From NCBI RefSeq assembly GCF_009455625.1, contig NZ_QPEQ01000001.1, positions 2,790,001 through 2,854,000 of the forward strand: 64,000 bases of DNA, in the 5' to 3' direction. Each line of letters begins with the position of its first letter. Position 1 is the first letter of the stretch. The notes under the pieces are model-generated. The model saw only the letters and a list, made by a program, of their open reading frames with translations. It made no database searches and had not been told where the DNA came from. Both the position numbers and the translations under genes were made by a program. Shown piece after piece: positions 27,022 to 36,873 of the stretch. The stretch comes from Paraburkholderia bonniea (lineage in GTDB: Bacteria > Pseudomonadota > Gammaproteobacteria > Burkholderiales > Burkholderiaceae).

Positions 27022-29595
27022 GTGTCCAAAGGTTCAATTTCCTCCGTATGCGGCGTGCTGTTGCTCGCTCCTGTCGTGAGTCATGCCGGCGAGTCCCCCA
27101 CCTCCTCCGAGGATGGCAACGCCGAATTCAATGCCGCTATTCGGCGCGCATTAACTGTCCAGTCTGTCGCGCCTCAAAATCGGGATGAAAAATATGCGCT
27201 CGCCCACGGCTTTGCTGCGGGGGCCGATACCGCTCATTCAGATTCCGGCACCGAGAACGACGATGACGATGACGACGATGACTCGTCAACGCAAGCCAAC
27301 GCCATACCCGATGACGTCTTCGCGCAGGCGATCCGCAATGCCTTATCTGGCAAACCCAGCGATATCCTCACCGGCCCACGCGAGGAAGAAGGCGATTACC
27401 GCAAAGCCGATGCCACGATCAAAGTTGCGGTCTATGCCAATGGGCACTGGAGCGGCTATTCATGGCTCACGCTGAAAGAAGATGGCCGTCCGTGCGCGGA
27501 GGTTTCTGACTGGCTCTCATGGGGCGTCACGTCTATCGTCAAGTTCGTCCATGAAGACGACACGGACAATCCACACTGCATGATTCCGCAGCGCCCGCCA
27601 CGCAAGGACGTAGTCGAGCCCGCAGACAGCGACGATGACGATAGCGACCCGGAAGCAGCCCACTTGCACTACGACAAGCTGCGCCAGCAGCTAACCGTGC
27701 GTATCGACGAGTCGATGATGAGCCGCTCCCGGGACACCGTGCCGCCATGGCGGCTGGCCTACGGCATGCCCGCAGTACGGCTGGGCTATCAGATCAACGG
27801 TTCGCAGAGCACCGGCAACAACTACGCCAGTGCGGAACATCACGCCACGTTCTATGGCGGCTTCGATCTCGGAGCGAACTTCGGTCCGTGGCGCTTTCGC
27901 TCAGAGCAGAACTATTCGCGCGAAACCACTGGCAAGCCTAAATGGGAGCGCGTTTCGACCTACATCCAGCGCGATATCGTGCCGTGGCGCAGCAAGCTGC
28001 TGGCCGGAGAAGGCGTCACGGATAGCCTGCTGTTCGACAGCATGCCGTTCACCGGTGCGCAGTTGATGACCGAAGACAACTTGCTGCCCGACTATCTCGC
28101 GGCTTTCACGCCAGTGGTTCGAGGGGTCGCAAAAAGCACCGCGGAAGTGTTCGTGCGCCAGCACGGCATCCGTTTCTATCAGGCCGTCGTGGCTCCTGGG
28201 CCCTTCACGCTGTATGACGTGCGGCCACCAGCTAGCAGCGGCGACATCACCGTCACCGTCCGTGAAGCGGATGGCACCGAACACGTGTCGATCGTCCCCT
28301 ACATCTCGATGCCATTACTGGTTCACAAAAAGGTCGTGAAATACGCGCTCAACGTGGGCCGCTATCGCCGTGCCTCGGGCAGCCAGGGTTTTACTCAGCC
28401 AGAGTTTTTTCAGGCCACGGCGGGTATCGGCTTGCCCTACCGCATCAGCACTTTCGCCGGCGTATTAAACGCGCGGGACTATCGCAGCATTGCAGCTGGA
28501 GTAGGCTGGGATCTGGCGAAAGCGGGCTCGCTCTCGCTCGATGTCACCCGCTCGAACGTGCAGGACGCCTCGCTCACCGACAACCCGGTCGGCAACCGGG
28601 TGCGCGTGCGCTACGCCAAATCATTTGCATCAACGGGCACCGGGCTCAATCTCGACTTTCGGCGTTACCTCGGCGGGCATTTCCGCTCGCTGTCAGACAT
28701 GCTCCAGCGGCGCGCAGATATCAGCTACTGGCGCGAGCTCCTGGGCGACGATGGAGACGACGACGGCACCATCGCCAAATCAATGGCACCCGAAGTGCCG
28801 CCGCGCACCGCGCTTCGTCTGGACATCCAGCAGAACGTTGGCGATACCGGCAATGTCTACGCGACGCTCATCAACAACCGCTTTGGCGGCAAGCGCGCTG
28901 GCCGGGGCTCGCTGCAGGTGGGCGGCACCTGGTACGGCGGCCACTTCGACATAGATGCCCAGGCGGGCGTCAGCCGGACGGCCAAAATAAATAGCACGAC
29001 GTTTCAGGTCAGCGTGTCGATCCCGCTGTCGATGGGAAAACGCAAACAGACCCTACGCTACGAAGCCTCGGCTTCACGCGACGACGACGGCCTGAAGTGG
29101 GGCAACAAGCTCTCTGGCTCAGCGCTGCGCGATTACCGGCTGAATTACACCTTAAGCCAGCAGCAGTCCAAATCAGCAGGGGCCGAAGGTACCGCTAGCG
29201 TGTCCTATCAGGCCGATGCAGGACGGGTGGATGTGAGTTATGGCCAAGGCCGGGATTACCGCAAGATCGACATGGGCATTGCAGGCAGCGTGATTGGCTA
29301 CAAAGATGGGGTCGTACTAGGGCAATCGCTGGGAGACACCATCGCCATCCTCGACGCGCCGGGCTTTCCGGATATCAGCGTAGACGGCCAGCTAGCAACT
29401 CGCACCGATGCGCGCGGACGTGCGGTGGTTTCTTATGTAACGCCCTATCGCATCAACCGCTTAGGCCTCGACAGCCTTGATGTGGGAAACGATCTCGACT
29501 ATCACACGCTGTTTCGTGAAGTCGCGCCGGTGTCGGGCGCAATCCTCTATGTCCCAATCAAGCCGCAGCCGTTAATTCCGGTTAAAACCGATTAA
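27022..29595 (+). CDS. Fimbrial outer-membrane usher, atypical and lacking the last domain
   Basis: An 857-residue FimD/PapC-family usher. A signal peptide covers residues 1-22 from the GTG start. Next comes an unusual extension with two similar helices (FNAAIRRAL near residue 36, FAQAIRNAL near 100) and a run of eight Asp near residue 77. A usher N-terminal domain follows (ATIKVAVYANGHWSGYSWL) with a second Asp-rich insert (SDDDDSD near 208), then the 24-strand pore region with plug (LAAFTPVVRGVAKSTAEVFV; VAPGPFTLYDV). The protein ends about 15 residues after SGAILYVPIKP, at the point where other ushers begin the C-terminal CTD2 sandwich (PapC_C), which is absent. No chaperone, pilin or adhesin gene is adjacent. 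It may be degenerate or specialised. Confidence 0.82.
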   Translation: MSKGSISSVCGVLLLAPVVSHAGESPTSSEDGNAEFNAAIRRALTVQSVAPQNRDEKYALAHGFAAGADTAHSDSGTENDDDDDDDDSSTQANAIPDDVFAQAIRNALSGKPSDILTGPREEEGDYRKADATIKVAVYANGHWSGYSWLTLKEDGRPCAEVSDWLSWGVTSIVKFVHEDDTDNPHCMIPQRPPRKDVVEPADSDDDDSDPEAAHLHYDKLRQQLTVRIDESMMSRSRDTVPPWRLAYGMPAVRLGYQINGSQSTGNNYASAEHHATFYGGFDLGANFGPWRFRSEQNYSRETTGKPKWERVSTYIQRDIVPWRSKLLAGEGVTDSLLFDSMPFTGAQLMTEDNLLPDYLAAFTPVVRGVAKSTAEVFVRQHGIRFYQAVVAPGPFTLYDVRPPASSGDITVTVREADGTEHVSIVPYISMPLLVHKKVVKYALNVGRYRRASGSQGFTQPEFFQATAGIGLPYRISTFAGVLNARDYRSIAAGVGWDLAKAGSLSLDVTRSNVQDASLTDNPVGNRVRVRYAKSFASTGTGLNLDFRRYLGGHFRSLSDMLQRRADISYWRELLGDDGDDDGTIAKSMAPEVPPRTALRLDIQQNVGDTGNVYATLINNRFGGKRAGRGSLQVGGTWYGGHFDIDAQAGVSRTAKINSTTFQVSVSIPLSMGKRKQTLRYEASASRDDDGLKWGNKLSGSALRDYRLNYTLSQQQSKSAGAEGTASVSYQADAGRVDVSYGQGRDYRKIDMGIAGSVIGYKDGVVLGQSLGDTIAILDAPGFPDISVDGQLATRTDARGRAVVSYVTPYRINRLGLDSLDVGNDLDYHTLFREVAPVSGAILYVPIKPQPLIPVKTD

Positions 29596-29637
29596 CCCAT
29601 CCCGCACCGGGCAACGATGCCCTAAGCGCACGCAGAT

Positions 29638-29668
29638 GAAAAAAAACCCGAACGCCTGGTTCGGGTTT
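29638..29668 (+). terminator. Terminator after the usher gene
   Basis: AAACCCGAAC and GTTCGGGTTT form a perfect ten-base-pair stem around a GCCTG loop, preceded by an A-run (usable on the reverse strand) and ending in TTT. It lies about 45 bases after the usher stop. Confidence 0.8.
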
Positions 29669-30058
29669 AATCCACCGATGGAGGAGGTGGAGGAGACATA
29701 CAACAATGCAATAAAACACTAAATAACGTCGTTGATTATATGAGCCAGCATCGCATCATGCAAGAAAGTGTTGCATAACGAAACGATATATCGTCAGGCA
29801 AAATATTTAACAACCATAGTGATTAATTTTTTTATTCTAAATCAGTCACTTAATTCACAATTGCGGCTTTCGTTAGAAAATCGTCAGGATTCCGTTAATC
29901 AATCCACTCTATGTTTTTCGCATAATGCAAACGCATCATTGCGCAAAATAAAAGGGCCTGCGCCTGCGACGGAACCTCCGGTTTGGTACCGGGTAGACAA
30001 TTCATCGGCAAGCTACAATGCCGTCTCAAATTTTAAGCAAAGCGGGTCGGAGTCAAGC
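29669..30058 (+). other. AT-rich spacer between usher and OsmC genes
   Basis: This 390-base stretch is much richer in A and T than the surroundings, especially 29700-29950. An open frame runs through it into the OsmC gene, but its codons do not resemble any protein I know. The nonamer ATCGTCAGG occurs twice in direct orientation (29790-29798 and 29880-29888), the first copy overlapping the palindrome CGATATATCG. TACAAT at 30014-30019 is the likely -10 box of the OsmC gene. Confidence 0.6.
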
Positions 30059-30481
30059 ATGGAATGCAAAGTAAGCTGGATGGGGCAAGACGGGATGGCA
30101 TTTACGGCCGAAACTGGCAGCGGCCATCTGGTCGCAATGGATGGTGCGCCGGAAGGCGGTGGACGCAATCTGGCACCGCGTCCAATGGAAATGGTCCTGC
30201 TCGGCACAGGTGGCTGCACGGCCTATGACGTCGTGATGATTCTGAAAAAGAGCCGCCAGGCAATCGTCAACTGCACGGTCACGCTCAAGGCGGAACGTGC
30301 CAGCGAAGATCCCAAGGTGTTCACGAAAATTCATTTTCACTTCACCGTGACGGGCAAAAATCTAAACCCCGCAACCGTCGAACGGGCACTGAATCTATCG
30401 CAGGACAAATATTGTTCCGCGTCGATCATGCTGGCTAAAACCGCCGAGCTAACTCATTCGTTCGAGATCGTCCCGGTCTGA
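30059..30481 (+). CDS. OsmC-family peroxiredoxin-like protein (YhfA type)
   Basis: A 140-residue cytoplasmic protein of the OsmC/Ohr superfamily, whose members reduce organic hydroperoxides with a cysteine pair. Both cysteines are in their family contexts: GTGGCTAYDVVMIL (near residue 57) and DKYCSASIML (near 120). The start at 30059 (MECKVSWMGQDGM) matches the family; the frame is open for 97 codons upstream, but that is the AT-rich spacer. YhfA-type proteins have no proven substrate. It is monocistronic, with TACAAT 40 bases upstream and a terminator shared with rnpB downstream. Confidence 0.88.
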   Translation: MECKVSWMGQDGMAFTAETGSGHLVAMDGAPEGGGRNLAPRPMEMVLLGTGGCTAYDVVMILKKSRQAIVNCTVTLKAERASEDPKVFTKIHFHFTVTGKNLNPATVERALNLSQDKYCSASIMLAKTAELTHSFEIVPV

Positions 30482-30542
30482 GGCGATGTCTGGCTAGCTA
30501 GCCCGAGTTGTTCTGTGGCTGGTCACGCAAAATGCTTCACGC

Positions 30543-30582
30543 AAAAAAATGCTGGCGTCCTGATGGATGCCAGCATTTTTTG
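30543..30582. terminator. Terminator of rnpB, also usable by the OsmC gene
   Basis: AAAAAAATGCTGGC and GCCAGCATTTTTT flank a 14-base middle that pairs further (one mismatch). On the reverse strand it lies directly after the 3' end of RNase P RNA and ends in T7; on the forward strand it lies 62 bases after the OsmC stop. Confidence 0.88.
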
Positions 30583-30590
30583 TTGGGAGG

Positions 30591-31000
<410 letters not shown>

Positions 31001-31009
31001 CTGCGCGCG

Positions 31010-31015
31010 ATTCTA
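31010..31015 (-). promoter_or_regulatory. -10 box of rnpB
   Basis: TAGAAT on the reverse strand lies nine bases before the inferred 5' end of RNase P RNA. A TTGATT 19 bases further upstream is a weak -35 candidate. Confidence 0.5.
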
Positions 31016-31109
31016 ACACCGTGCCGGAGGAGCCAATCAAATGGATTGAATCGGTGCGAGCGTCCGGTTGTGAGGCGAGCGTCCTGTCAGGAAAAGATGT
31101 TGCTCATGG

Positions 31110-33416
31110 TTACAGATTAGGCAAATTGGCAAAATCCTCAGAAGAAATCTCTTGTCCATCTTCTGTCATAAGCCAGCCAAAACGATTCATTACGATGCCG
31201 TACATTTCCATTTTAAGTTCCATTTTGCTTTTAATTTTCTCTGGAGCCAGCGGAATATCCGCAGTGAGCGCGAGCGTCCCATTCAGTTGCGTAACAAAGG
31301 CTTTTTTCATATTTTCAATAAAATCTTTGTGCTCGCCAGACAACGCTCTGCTTTTTTCAAACTCACTGATTTCATCAATAATTTTCAAATAAAGCTCTTT
31401 ACGGGTAAAAAGCCCATCAAGAATGCGGGAGTCAATTGCCTCCTGCCCAAGCGCGATGATTTTACGGCTGCGCTCTCTTTCCTCTGGTTTTAGCTCCGAA
31501 AGCACCGAGATAAAATCATGTGCAATAGAGTAAACCATTTCGGAGAAATCCCAGCCGGTCATAATTTGCGCCATCGCGGCGTTACCCGCGTATTTTTTTA
31601 CCTCTTCGTATGAAACATTTAGCTTGCCATCTGGAATAAAATGCCGCGCCTTACTAATCAGCAAGGCCGCTGTGGCCACCGAATCGCCAGCTTCACTGAG
31701 GCGATACAAATGGCTGGTCAAGCCCGCAAAATTTTCAGAATTTAAATCTTTTACTGTCCTGATACCAGGCAAAATAAAGGAATTTCTGGCCCAATAATAA
31801 GCTCTAAGGGTCCGGATATTGGTAAGCAAGTTTGTTTGCTGGTCAGCAAGAGAGGCCCGATTGATTGCCGCCAACGGAAGCTCATGGGCCGCAGGCACAA
31901 AACCCGGCTTGATCGAAAGCAGATTTTCAGGTGACACAAATCTGCGCATAAATAGTTTTTCAATTGCATTTTCCGGGCCGCGCGGGGCAAACACTCCAAC
32001 TTTATTAATCCCAGTTAATTCTGGCAGCAGCGACCCCCAGTCCGAATCTACAAGCATATTCAGAATATCAAGGCACCGTTCTTTCGAAATTTTCGCCTCA
32101 TGCGAACCAGAATACCCCGGCAGCATAAAAGATCTTAAATATTCAAGCACCATTTTTGAGATATATTGATTATATTGCCTCCACGAAACCACGTGAAGCA
32201 TTTTATATTTATCATCACATGCTCTCAGCATTGAATTAATGTCTTTTTTCATTTCGGATATCGACCAGGATTTTGATGATTTATCAGCCCCAGGGAGCAA
32301 TACTTCAAATTGCCTTTTAAAAGCAGCCGGGGTCAGCCCGGCGTCCCCCTGCGGCTCAACAGCAGGTAGGCAAGCGTTATTATTCCGCATGGAATCAAGC
32401 ACGAACAGGATATTTCTCGCGTCATCGCCAATAATATCAACCATCTCGTTATCCAGAATCACAAAATTCTGGCCTAGCGTCCTAAGCAAGGTCTTGAATT
32501 CTTCATTAGTCTGATTTTTAAAATCTACCTGATTGCGCTCATCTTTCAGCCAGAGCGCCAATTTATCTACATTCCATTTTGTGAAGCGGGCCAGATTGAC
32601 CATATTAGTAGGGAGGCAGCCGATTTTCCCGTATTTGATCTCAACATCGACGGTTTTCTCCACGCCAAACATCTCATCAATTAAAGCCACCAGATCACCC
32701 AATGACTGGGCGATTTCAGGCGCAAATAAAACTTTATCCTGATTACCCAGACAAAGCGCGAGCGGATTTTGCGCACCCGCGCTAGCCCGTGGCCTCATCT
32801 CCCCAGATTGCAAATTTCCAAGCGAAACTTGATTATTGGCCCGCACATTTTCTGCATAATGTGACTTGTCTTGATAAGCAACGAATCTGAGATTCTGCAA
32901 CATCGAAACCAGTTTTTCCCGCGCGATTAACTCAGGATTTTTTAATTCACCAACAGAAAAACCTGTTTTTTCAATTCCAGCCCAGCGCGATTGGTTTAAT
33001 TCATCTACAACGTCACAAAACTCTTTCCTGAGACTGGCCACAGTCTCCAGATTCAGATTATTACTGAGGATAATTCCATTATTTACCTGATTATTTTTAT
33101 CGTAAATCGGTTCAACAAGTTTTTTCTTAATGCCCGAAGCCCTGCGACCTTCCTCCAGCCTTTCATCTATTTCATTTTTATAATAAGACAACTCGCCGCT
33201 AAAGCTCGAAGACAAATCACCTATTAACGACAATTCATTTTTTAGCGCAAGAAAATTATAACTTCCCTGCCCTGACTGTATTGTTTGTTGATGCCCTGCA
33301 GCAACAGGATTTTTCGCCTCAACCTGCTCGACTCCGCTGGTTCCATTAACCAGCGAAAGATCGACAACATTACCCTGGTTATTAAAAGATGAAGTTTTAT
33401 TAACAAAATTACTCAT
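31110..33416 (-). CDS. Unrecognised 768-residue protein, effector-like
   Basis: I do not recognise this protein. It has no signal peptide and no transmembrane helix. The first 50 residues are rich in Asn, Ser, Thr, Gly and Gln (MSNFVNKTSSFNNQGNV), the composition typical of type III secretion signals. The rest is mostly helical and charged, with no motif I can name. The gene is clearly lower in GC than its neighbours (40% in one 60-base line counted by hand, against about 63% in leuS), suggesting transfer. I chose ATG at 33416; an in-frame TTG twelve codons earlier is possible and neither has a good ribosome-binding site. It stands alone between rnpB and the DUF3025 gene. A secreted-effector role is inference only. 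Confidence 0.75.
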   Translation of the reverse strand: MSNFVNKTSSFNNQGNVVDLSLVNGTSGVEQVEAKNPVAAGHQQTIQSGQGSYNFLALKNELSLIGDLSSSFSGELSYYKNEIDERLEEGRRASGIKKKLVEPIYDKNNQVNNGIILSNNLNLETVASLRKEFCDVVDELNQSRWAGIEKTGFSVGELKNPELIAREKLVSMLQNLRFVAYQDKSHYAENVRANNQVSLGNLQSGEMRPRASAGAQNPLALCLGNQDKVLFAPEIAQSLGDLVALIDEMFGVEKTVDVEIKYGKIGCLPTNMVNLARFTKWNVDKLALWLKDERNQVDFKNQTNEEFKTLLRTLGQNFVILDNEMVDIIGDDARNILFVLDSMRNNNACLPAVEPQGDAGLTPAAFKRQFEVLLPGADKSSKSWSISEMKKDINSMLRACDDKYKMLHVVSWRQYNQYISKMVLEYLRSFMLPGYSGSHEAKISKERCLDILNMLVDSDWGSLLPELTGINKVGVFAPRGPENAIEKLFMRRFVSPENLLSIKPGFVPAAHELPLAAINRASLADQQTNLLTNIRTLRAYYWARNSFILPGIRTVKDLNSENFAGLTSHLYRLSEAGDSVATAALLISKARHFIPDGKLNVSYEEVKKYAGNAAMAQIMTGWDFSEMVYSIAHDFISVLSELKPEERERSRKIIALGQEAIDSRILDGLFTRKELYLKIIDEISEFEKSRALSGEHKDFIENMKKAFVTQLNGTLALTADIPLAPEKIKSKMELKMEMYGIVMNRFGWLMTEDGQEISSEDFANLPNL

Positions 33417-33588
33417 AAATAGTTTTAGTTTTTTAGTTAACGATCGAGCCAATCACACCATGAACAGGCCCAGAGACCCCGGAGACGTTAACTAGGTAAC
33501 ACCTCAAGGCAAAACGTCTCATCGTGGCAATTTTTCGGCCTGACATGCCATGCCGCCTGAGTACCAGGGCGGCAGATTGCACAAACGC

Positions 33589-34452
33589 TTACCGGCCGCC
33601 GTTGCGACGGCCCGGGCGAAACACCGCCACATCGGCATAAAAGGACGGGCACTGGTTATCCGCCCACCAGCCCGGAATACCCAGCACGGGTAGTGGCGCA
33701 AACATTCGGCTGGTCAATGTGGGAAGCGCCGCGAGGCCCGCGCTAACGGTGCTGTCCAGCCATGCGTCCCGTTGGCCAAGCGGCCATGAAAAGTAAACCG
33801 CAGGTGCCTCCACGATCCACGTATGGGCGGTGCAGGCTTTATAAGGCGTCACTAGCTTTTCCAGTAGCGCATGGCCAAAACTGTGTGCTTCGCAGCGCTG
33901 CCCCCAGGCAGTGCGTTCCGTGGTGAATAACCTCGACCAGTCAAACTCCCGGAGCGCCGCGCTCAAAGCCGGGTCGCTCGAAACAAACAGCAGTGCGTTT
34001 TCGTCGAACAGGGTCAGCGCATCGCGTTTGCTGCCACGAGTGGGTCCAATGCCTTGCGTCTCGATCGCGTGTGCCTGACGTGCGTTTAGCACCGCTTTGA
34101 TCTGCGGAAACCGGAACCAGACCAGCGCATTGAAAAAATCATGGAGATTGTGACGCGTCGGTACACACCCGGTGGCGGCGATATGCGCCTCATAAGCGCT
34201 GCCGGGTGCCAGCATGTGCTGTGCGACAAACGTCAGCGGCAGGCCACGGCCGGTGCTCTGGCCTGACTGCTGCGCATCGGCATTGAGCACCTGGAGCCAG
34301 TTTTGCTCGCCGGCCAGCGCCGCGCGCTGCCAGCGGGCACCACGCGGTGCAAACGGTGCGAACCATGGCTTCTGCCAGTCAATCGCAGCAAATGACGCCG
34401 CTGGAGCGGGATGCTCAGCGGCCGCAGGATGAAGGCTGGTCACCGGTCGCAT
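33589..34452 (-). CDS. DUF3025 domain protein
   Basis: A 287-residue protein matching the DUF3025 family in my memory of its conserved regions: the WFRFPQIKAVLNARQAHA segment near residue 110, GPTRGSKRDALTLFDENALL near 135, FGHALLEKLVTPYKACTAH near 190, and the C-terminal LGIPGWWADNQCPSFYAD. Function is unknown. It lies just downstream of pyrC on the same strand; a TTG at 34479 would put it two bases after the pyrC stop, while the ATG at 34452 leaves 29 bases, and I prefer the ATG. Co-occurrence with pyrC is common in Burkholderiaceae by my recollection. Confidence 0.82.
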   Translation of the reverse strand: MRPVTSLHPAAAEHPAPAASFAAIDWQKPWFAPFAPRGARWQRAALAGEQNWLQVLNADAQQSGQSTGRGLPLTFVAQHMLAPGSAYEAHIAATGCVPTRHNLHDFFNALVWFRFPQIKAVLNARQAHAIETQGIGPTRGSKRDALTLFDENALLFVSSDPALSAALREFDWSRLFTTERTAWGQRCEAHSFGHALLEKLVTPYKACTAHTWIVEAPAVYFSWPLGQRDAWLDSTVSAGLAALPTLTSRMFAPLPVLGIPGWWADNQCPSFYADVAVFRPGRRNGGR

Positions 34453-34481
34453 AGGTGCTGCCGCAACGTCGACACACAAGG

Positions 34482-35543
34482 TCAGCGCAAGCGCCAGCCA
34501 ATCGCTTCGCCGCCGCCCAGCGGCACCACGGATGCGTCGCCGACCATCAGTTCATCCGGCAGCGTCCATGATTCGCGCGCCAGCGTGATTTGCTCTGAAT
34601 TGCGCGGCAAGCCGTAAAAATCCGCGCCGAAAAAGCTGGCGAACCCTTCAAGCCGCTCAAGCGCGCCCGCCTGATCGAAGGCTTCGGCATACAGCTCAAG
34701 GGCATGCAGCGCGGTGTAACAGCCCGCACACCCGCACGCCTGTTGCTTAAGCCCTTTTGGATGCGGCGCGCTGTCGGTGCCGAGGAAAAAACGTGGATTA
34801 CCCGAGGTCGCGGCCTCGACCAGTGCCAGGCGATGCGTTTCACGCTTGAGCACCGGCAAACAGTAGTAATGCGGACGAATTCCGCCGATAAACATCGCGT
34901 TCCGGTTGTACAGCAGGTGATGCGCGGTGATCGTCGCGCCCAGCAAGCCAGGAGCCGCATCGGCATCGCGCACGTAATCTGCTGCGTCCTTGGTGGTGAT
35001 GTGCTCGAACACCACCTTGAGTGCCGGAAACGCGCGCCGCAACGGCTCCATCACACGTTCAATAAATACTTTTTCGCGGTCGAACAGATCAATCGCGCTA
35101 TCCGTGACTTCGCCATGCACCAGCAGTGGCATGCCAGCGTCCTGCATCGCTTCGAGGGTTTTCGCGCACTTCATCACGTCGGTCACGCCCGCATCCGAGT
35201 TGGTCGTCGCCCCGGCCGGATACAGCTTGACGCCATGCACCACGCCGCTCGCGCGGGCCCGGCGAATCTCGTCGGCGGGCGTGTTATCGGTCAGATATAA
35301 CGTCATCAGCGGTTCGAACTGCACGCCTGGTGGAAGCGCTGCAACGATCCGTGCGCGGTATGCCTCGGCCTGGGCCGTGGTGGTGACCGGTGGTTTCAGG
35401 TTCGGCATGATGATCGCGCGGGCAAACTGGCGCGCGGTATGCGGTAGCACGGCGGCAAGCATCGCGCCGTCGCGCACGTGAAGATGCCAGTCGTCAGGGC
35501 GGGTGAGCGTCAATGCGGCAGAAGAAGATTGGGCAGTGGTCAT
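34482..35543 (-). CDS. pyrC: Dihydroorotase (class II)
   Basis: A 353-residue zinc enzyme that closes carbamoyl-aspartate to dihydroorotate in pyrimidine synthesis. Metal ligands are visible: the HxH of [11 protein letters not shown] (near residue 20), the carboxylated Lys in [14 protein letters not shown] (near 105), His in LLVHGEVTD (near 145) and [11 protein letters not shown] (near 180), and the Asp in FLGTDSAPH (near 255). Length and motifs match E. coli PyrC. The ATG at 35543 is preferred to an adjacent GTG. It is followed closely by the DUF3025 gene. Confidence 0.96.
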   Translation of the reverse strand: MTTAQSSSAALTLTRPDDWHLHVRDGAMLAAVLPHTARQFARAIIMPNLKPPVTTTAQAEAYRARIVAALPPGVQFEPLMTLYLTDNTPADEIRRARASGVVHGVKLYPAGATTNSDAGVTDVMKCAKTLEAMQDAGMPLLVHGEVTDSAIDLFDREKVFIERVMEPLRRAFPALKVVFEHITTKDAADYVRDADAAPGLLGATITAHHLLYNRNAMFIGGIRPHYYCLPVLKRETHRLALVEAATSGNPRFFLGTDSAPHPKGLKQQACGCAGCYTALHALELYAEAFDQAGALERLEGFASFFGADFYGLPRNSEQITLARESWTLPDELMVGDASVVPLGGGEAIGWRLR

Positions 35544-35796
35544 CACAGGATTGGGGCAGAAGACGGCGGAAGTGGGCAGAAGAGGCGGGTCTTAAGCAAG
35601 CATGAAGCGGATGAGGGAAGCTCAAGCGGCAGGGGGAGCGCTCTGGGCGTGCGCCGTGGATAAACCACAACGCGCTATCTGAAGCACCGTCAAATTGCAG
35701 CTAGCCGCGCGAGGCTCAGTGTATGCTTGGCAAACCCGCATTGTAACGGCTCACCCCCGTTCTCCCGCCCCCTCCCAGCATCCAGTTCTCAGCATC

Positions 35797-36705
35797 ATGT
35801 GCCAACTTCTCGGAATGAACTGCGCCGCGCCAACCGACGTCACGTTCTCATTTACCGGCTTTGCGGCGCGCGGCGGCGTCACCGATCATCACGCCGACGG
35901 CTGGGGAATTGCCTTCTTCGAAGATAAAGCCTGCCGTCTCTTTATCGACCATCAACCGTCAGCCACCTCGCCCATCGCCGAGATGGTCAAGCGTTATCCG
36001 ATCAAGTCGAAGAACACCATTGCGCACATTCGCAAAGCCACTCAGGGGCACATCCTGCTGGAAAACAGCCACCCGTTCATGCGCGAACTCTGGGGCCGTC
36101 ACTGGATTTTTGCCCACAACGGCGACCTGCAAAACTACCAGCCGGTGCTAAACGGGGTGTATCAGCCAGTGGGCAATACCGATAGCGAACGTGCTTTTTG
36201 CGCGGTACTGCAAGGCTTGCGCGAAGCGTTTCCGGGCACGCAGCAACCGCCGCTTGAAGCACTCTTCGCCACACTAGAGCGCCTCACACGCGACATCACC
36301 CAGTACGGCGTCTTCAATTTCCTGCTGTCGAACGGCCAGGCGCTATTCGCTCATTGCTCAACGCACCTGCACTATCTGGTGCGCCGCTGGCCGTTTTCCA
36401 CCGCGCATCTAGTCGACGCGGATGTTTCAATCGACTTCGCCAAATACACCACGCCTGAAGATCGCGTCGCCGTGATCGCCACCCAGCCGCTAACCGACGA
36501 CGAAGTATGGAGCGCGTTCGAACCCGGTGACCTGCTGATGTTCCAGCACGGTGAGGTGATCGGTCAGGTGAATATTCCCGTGCCGCCTGCGGTACTCGAA
36601 AAAGCCCGCAATCCAGCATCTGATCCATCCGCGTCCGCGACGATGAAGCGCAGCAGCGCTGCCGTTCTGAGTGAAACGCTGGCCGCCGCTGCGTTCGAGT
36701 CCTGA
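35797..36705 (+). CDS. Class II glutamine amidotransferase (YafJ-like)
   Basis: A 302-residue protein with an N-terminal nucleophile hydrolase fold. The catalytic Cys2 follows the initiator (MCQLLGMNCAAP), and other glutaminase motifs are present: DGWGIAFFE (near residue 35), HIRKATQG (near 75), NSHPF and FAHNGDLQNY (near 105). There is no synthetase domain, so the acceptor of the released ammonia is unknown; YafJ of E. coli is equally uncharacterised. I chose ATG 35797 because it places Cys at position 2 after Met removal. It ends in a strong bidirectional terminator. Confidence 0.9.
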   Translation: MCQLLGMNCAAPTDVTFSFTGFAARGGVTDHHADGWGIAFFEDKACRLFIDHQPSATSPIAEMVKRYPIKSKNTIAHIRKATQGHILLENSHPFMRELWGRHWIFAHNGDLQNYQPVLNGVYQPVGNTDSERAFCAVLQGLREAFPGTQQPPLEALFATLERLTRDITQYGVFNFLLSNGQALFAHCSTHLHYLVRRWPFSTAHLVDADVSIDFAKYTTPEDRVAVIATQPLTDDEVWSAFEPGDLLMFQHGEVIGQVNIPVPPAVLEKARNPASDPSASATMKRSSAAVLSETLAAAAFES

Positions 36706-36775
36706 CATAGCGCTTGAGCAGCGGCAAAAAAAGCCGCCTGGCCGCTAGCCTGCCAGGTCGAGAAAAGACAAAAAC

Positions 36776-36822
36776 AAAAAACCCGCTAAACGCATGAACT
36801 TGCGTGTTAGCGGGTTTTTTTC
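36776..36822. terminator. Bidirectional terminator between YafJ-like gene and gltL
   Basis: AAAAACCCGCTAA pairs with TTAGCGGGTTTTTTT, with a second inner pairing ACGCA/TGCGT around TGAACT. The stem is strong and flanked by A- and T-runs, serving convergent genes. Confidence 0.92.
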
Positions 36823-36873
36823 GCCTGGCTCACGAAACCAGGCGCTGCGGCCAGACCTGGGTGTTCAGCTAGC

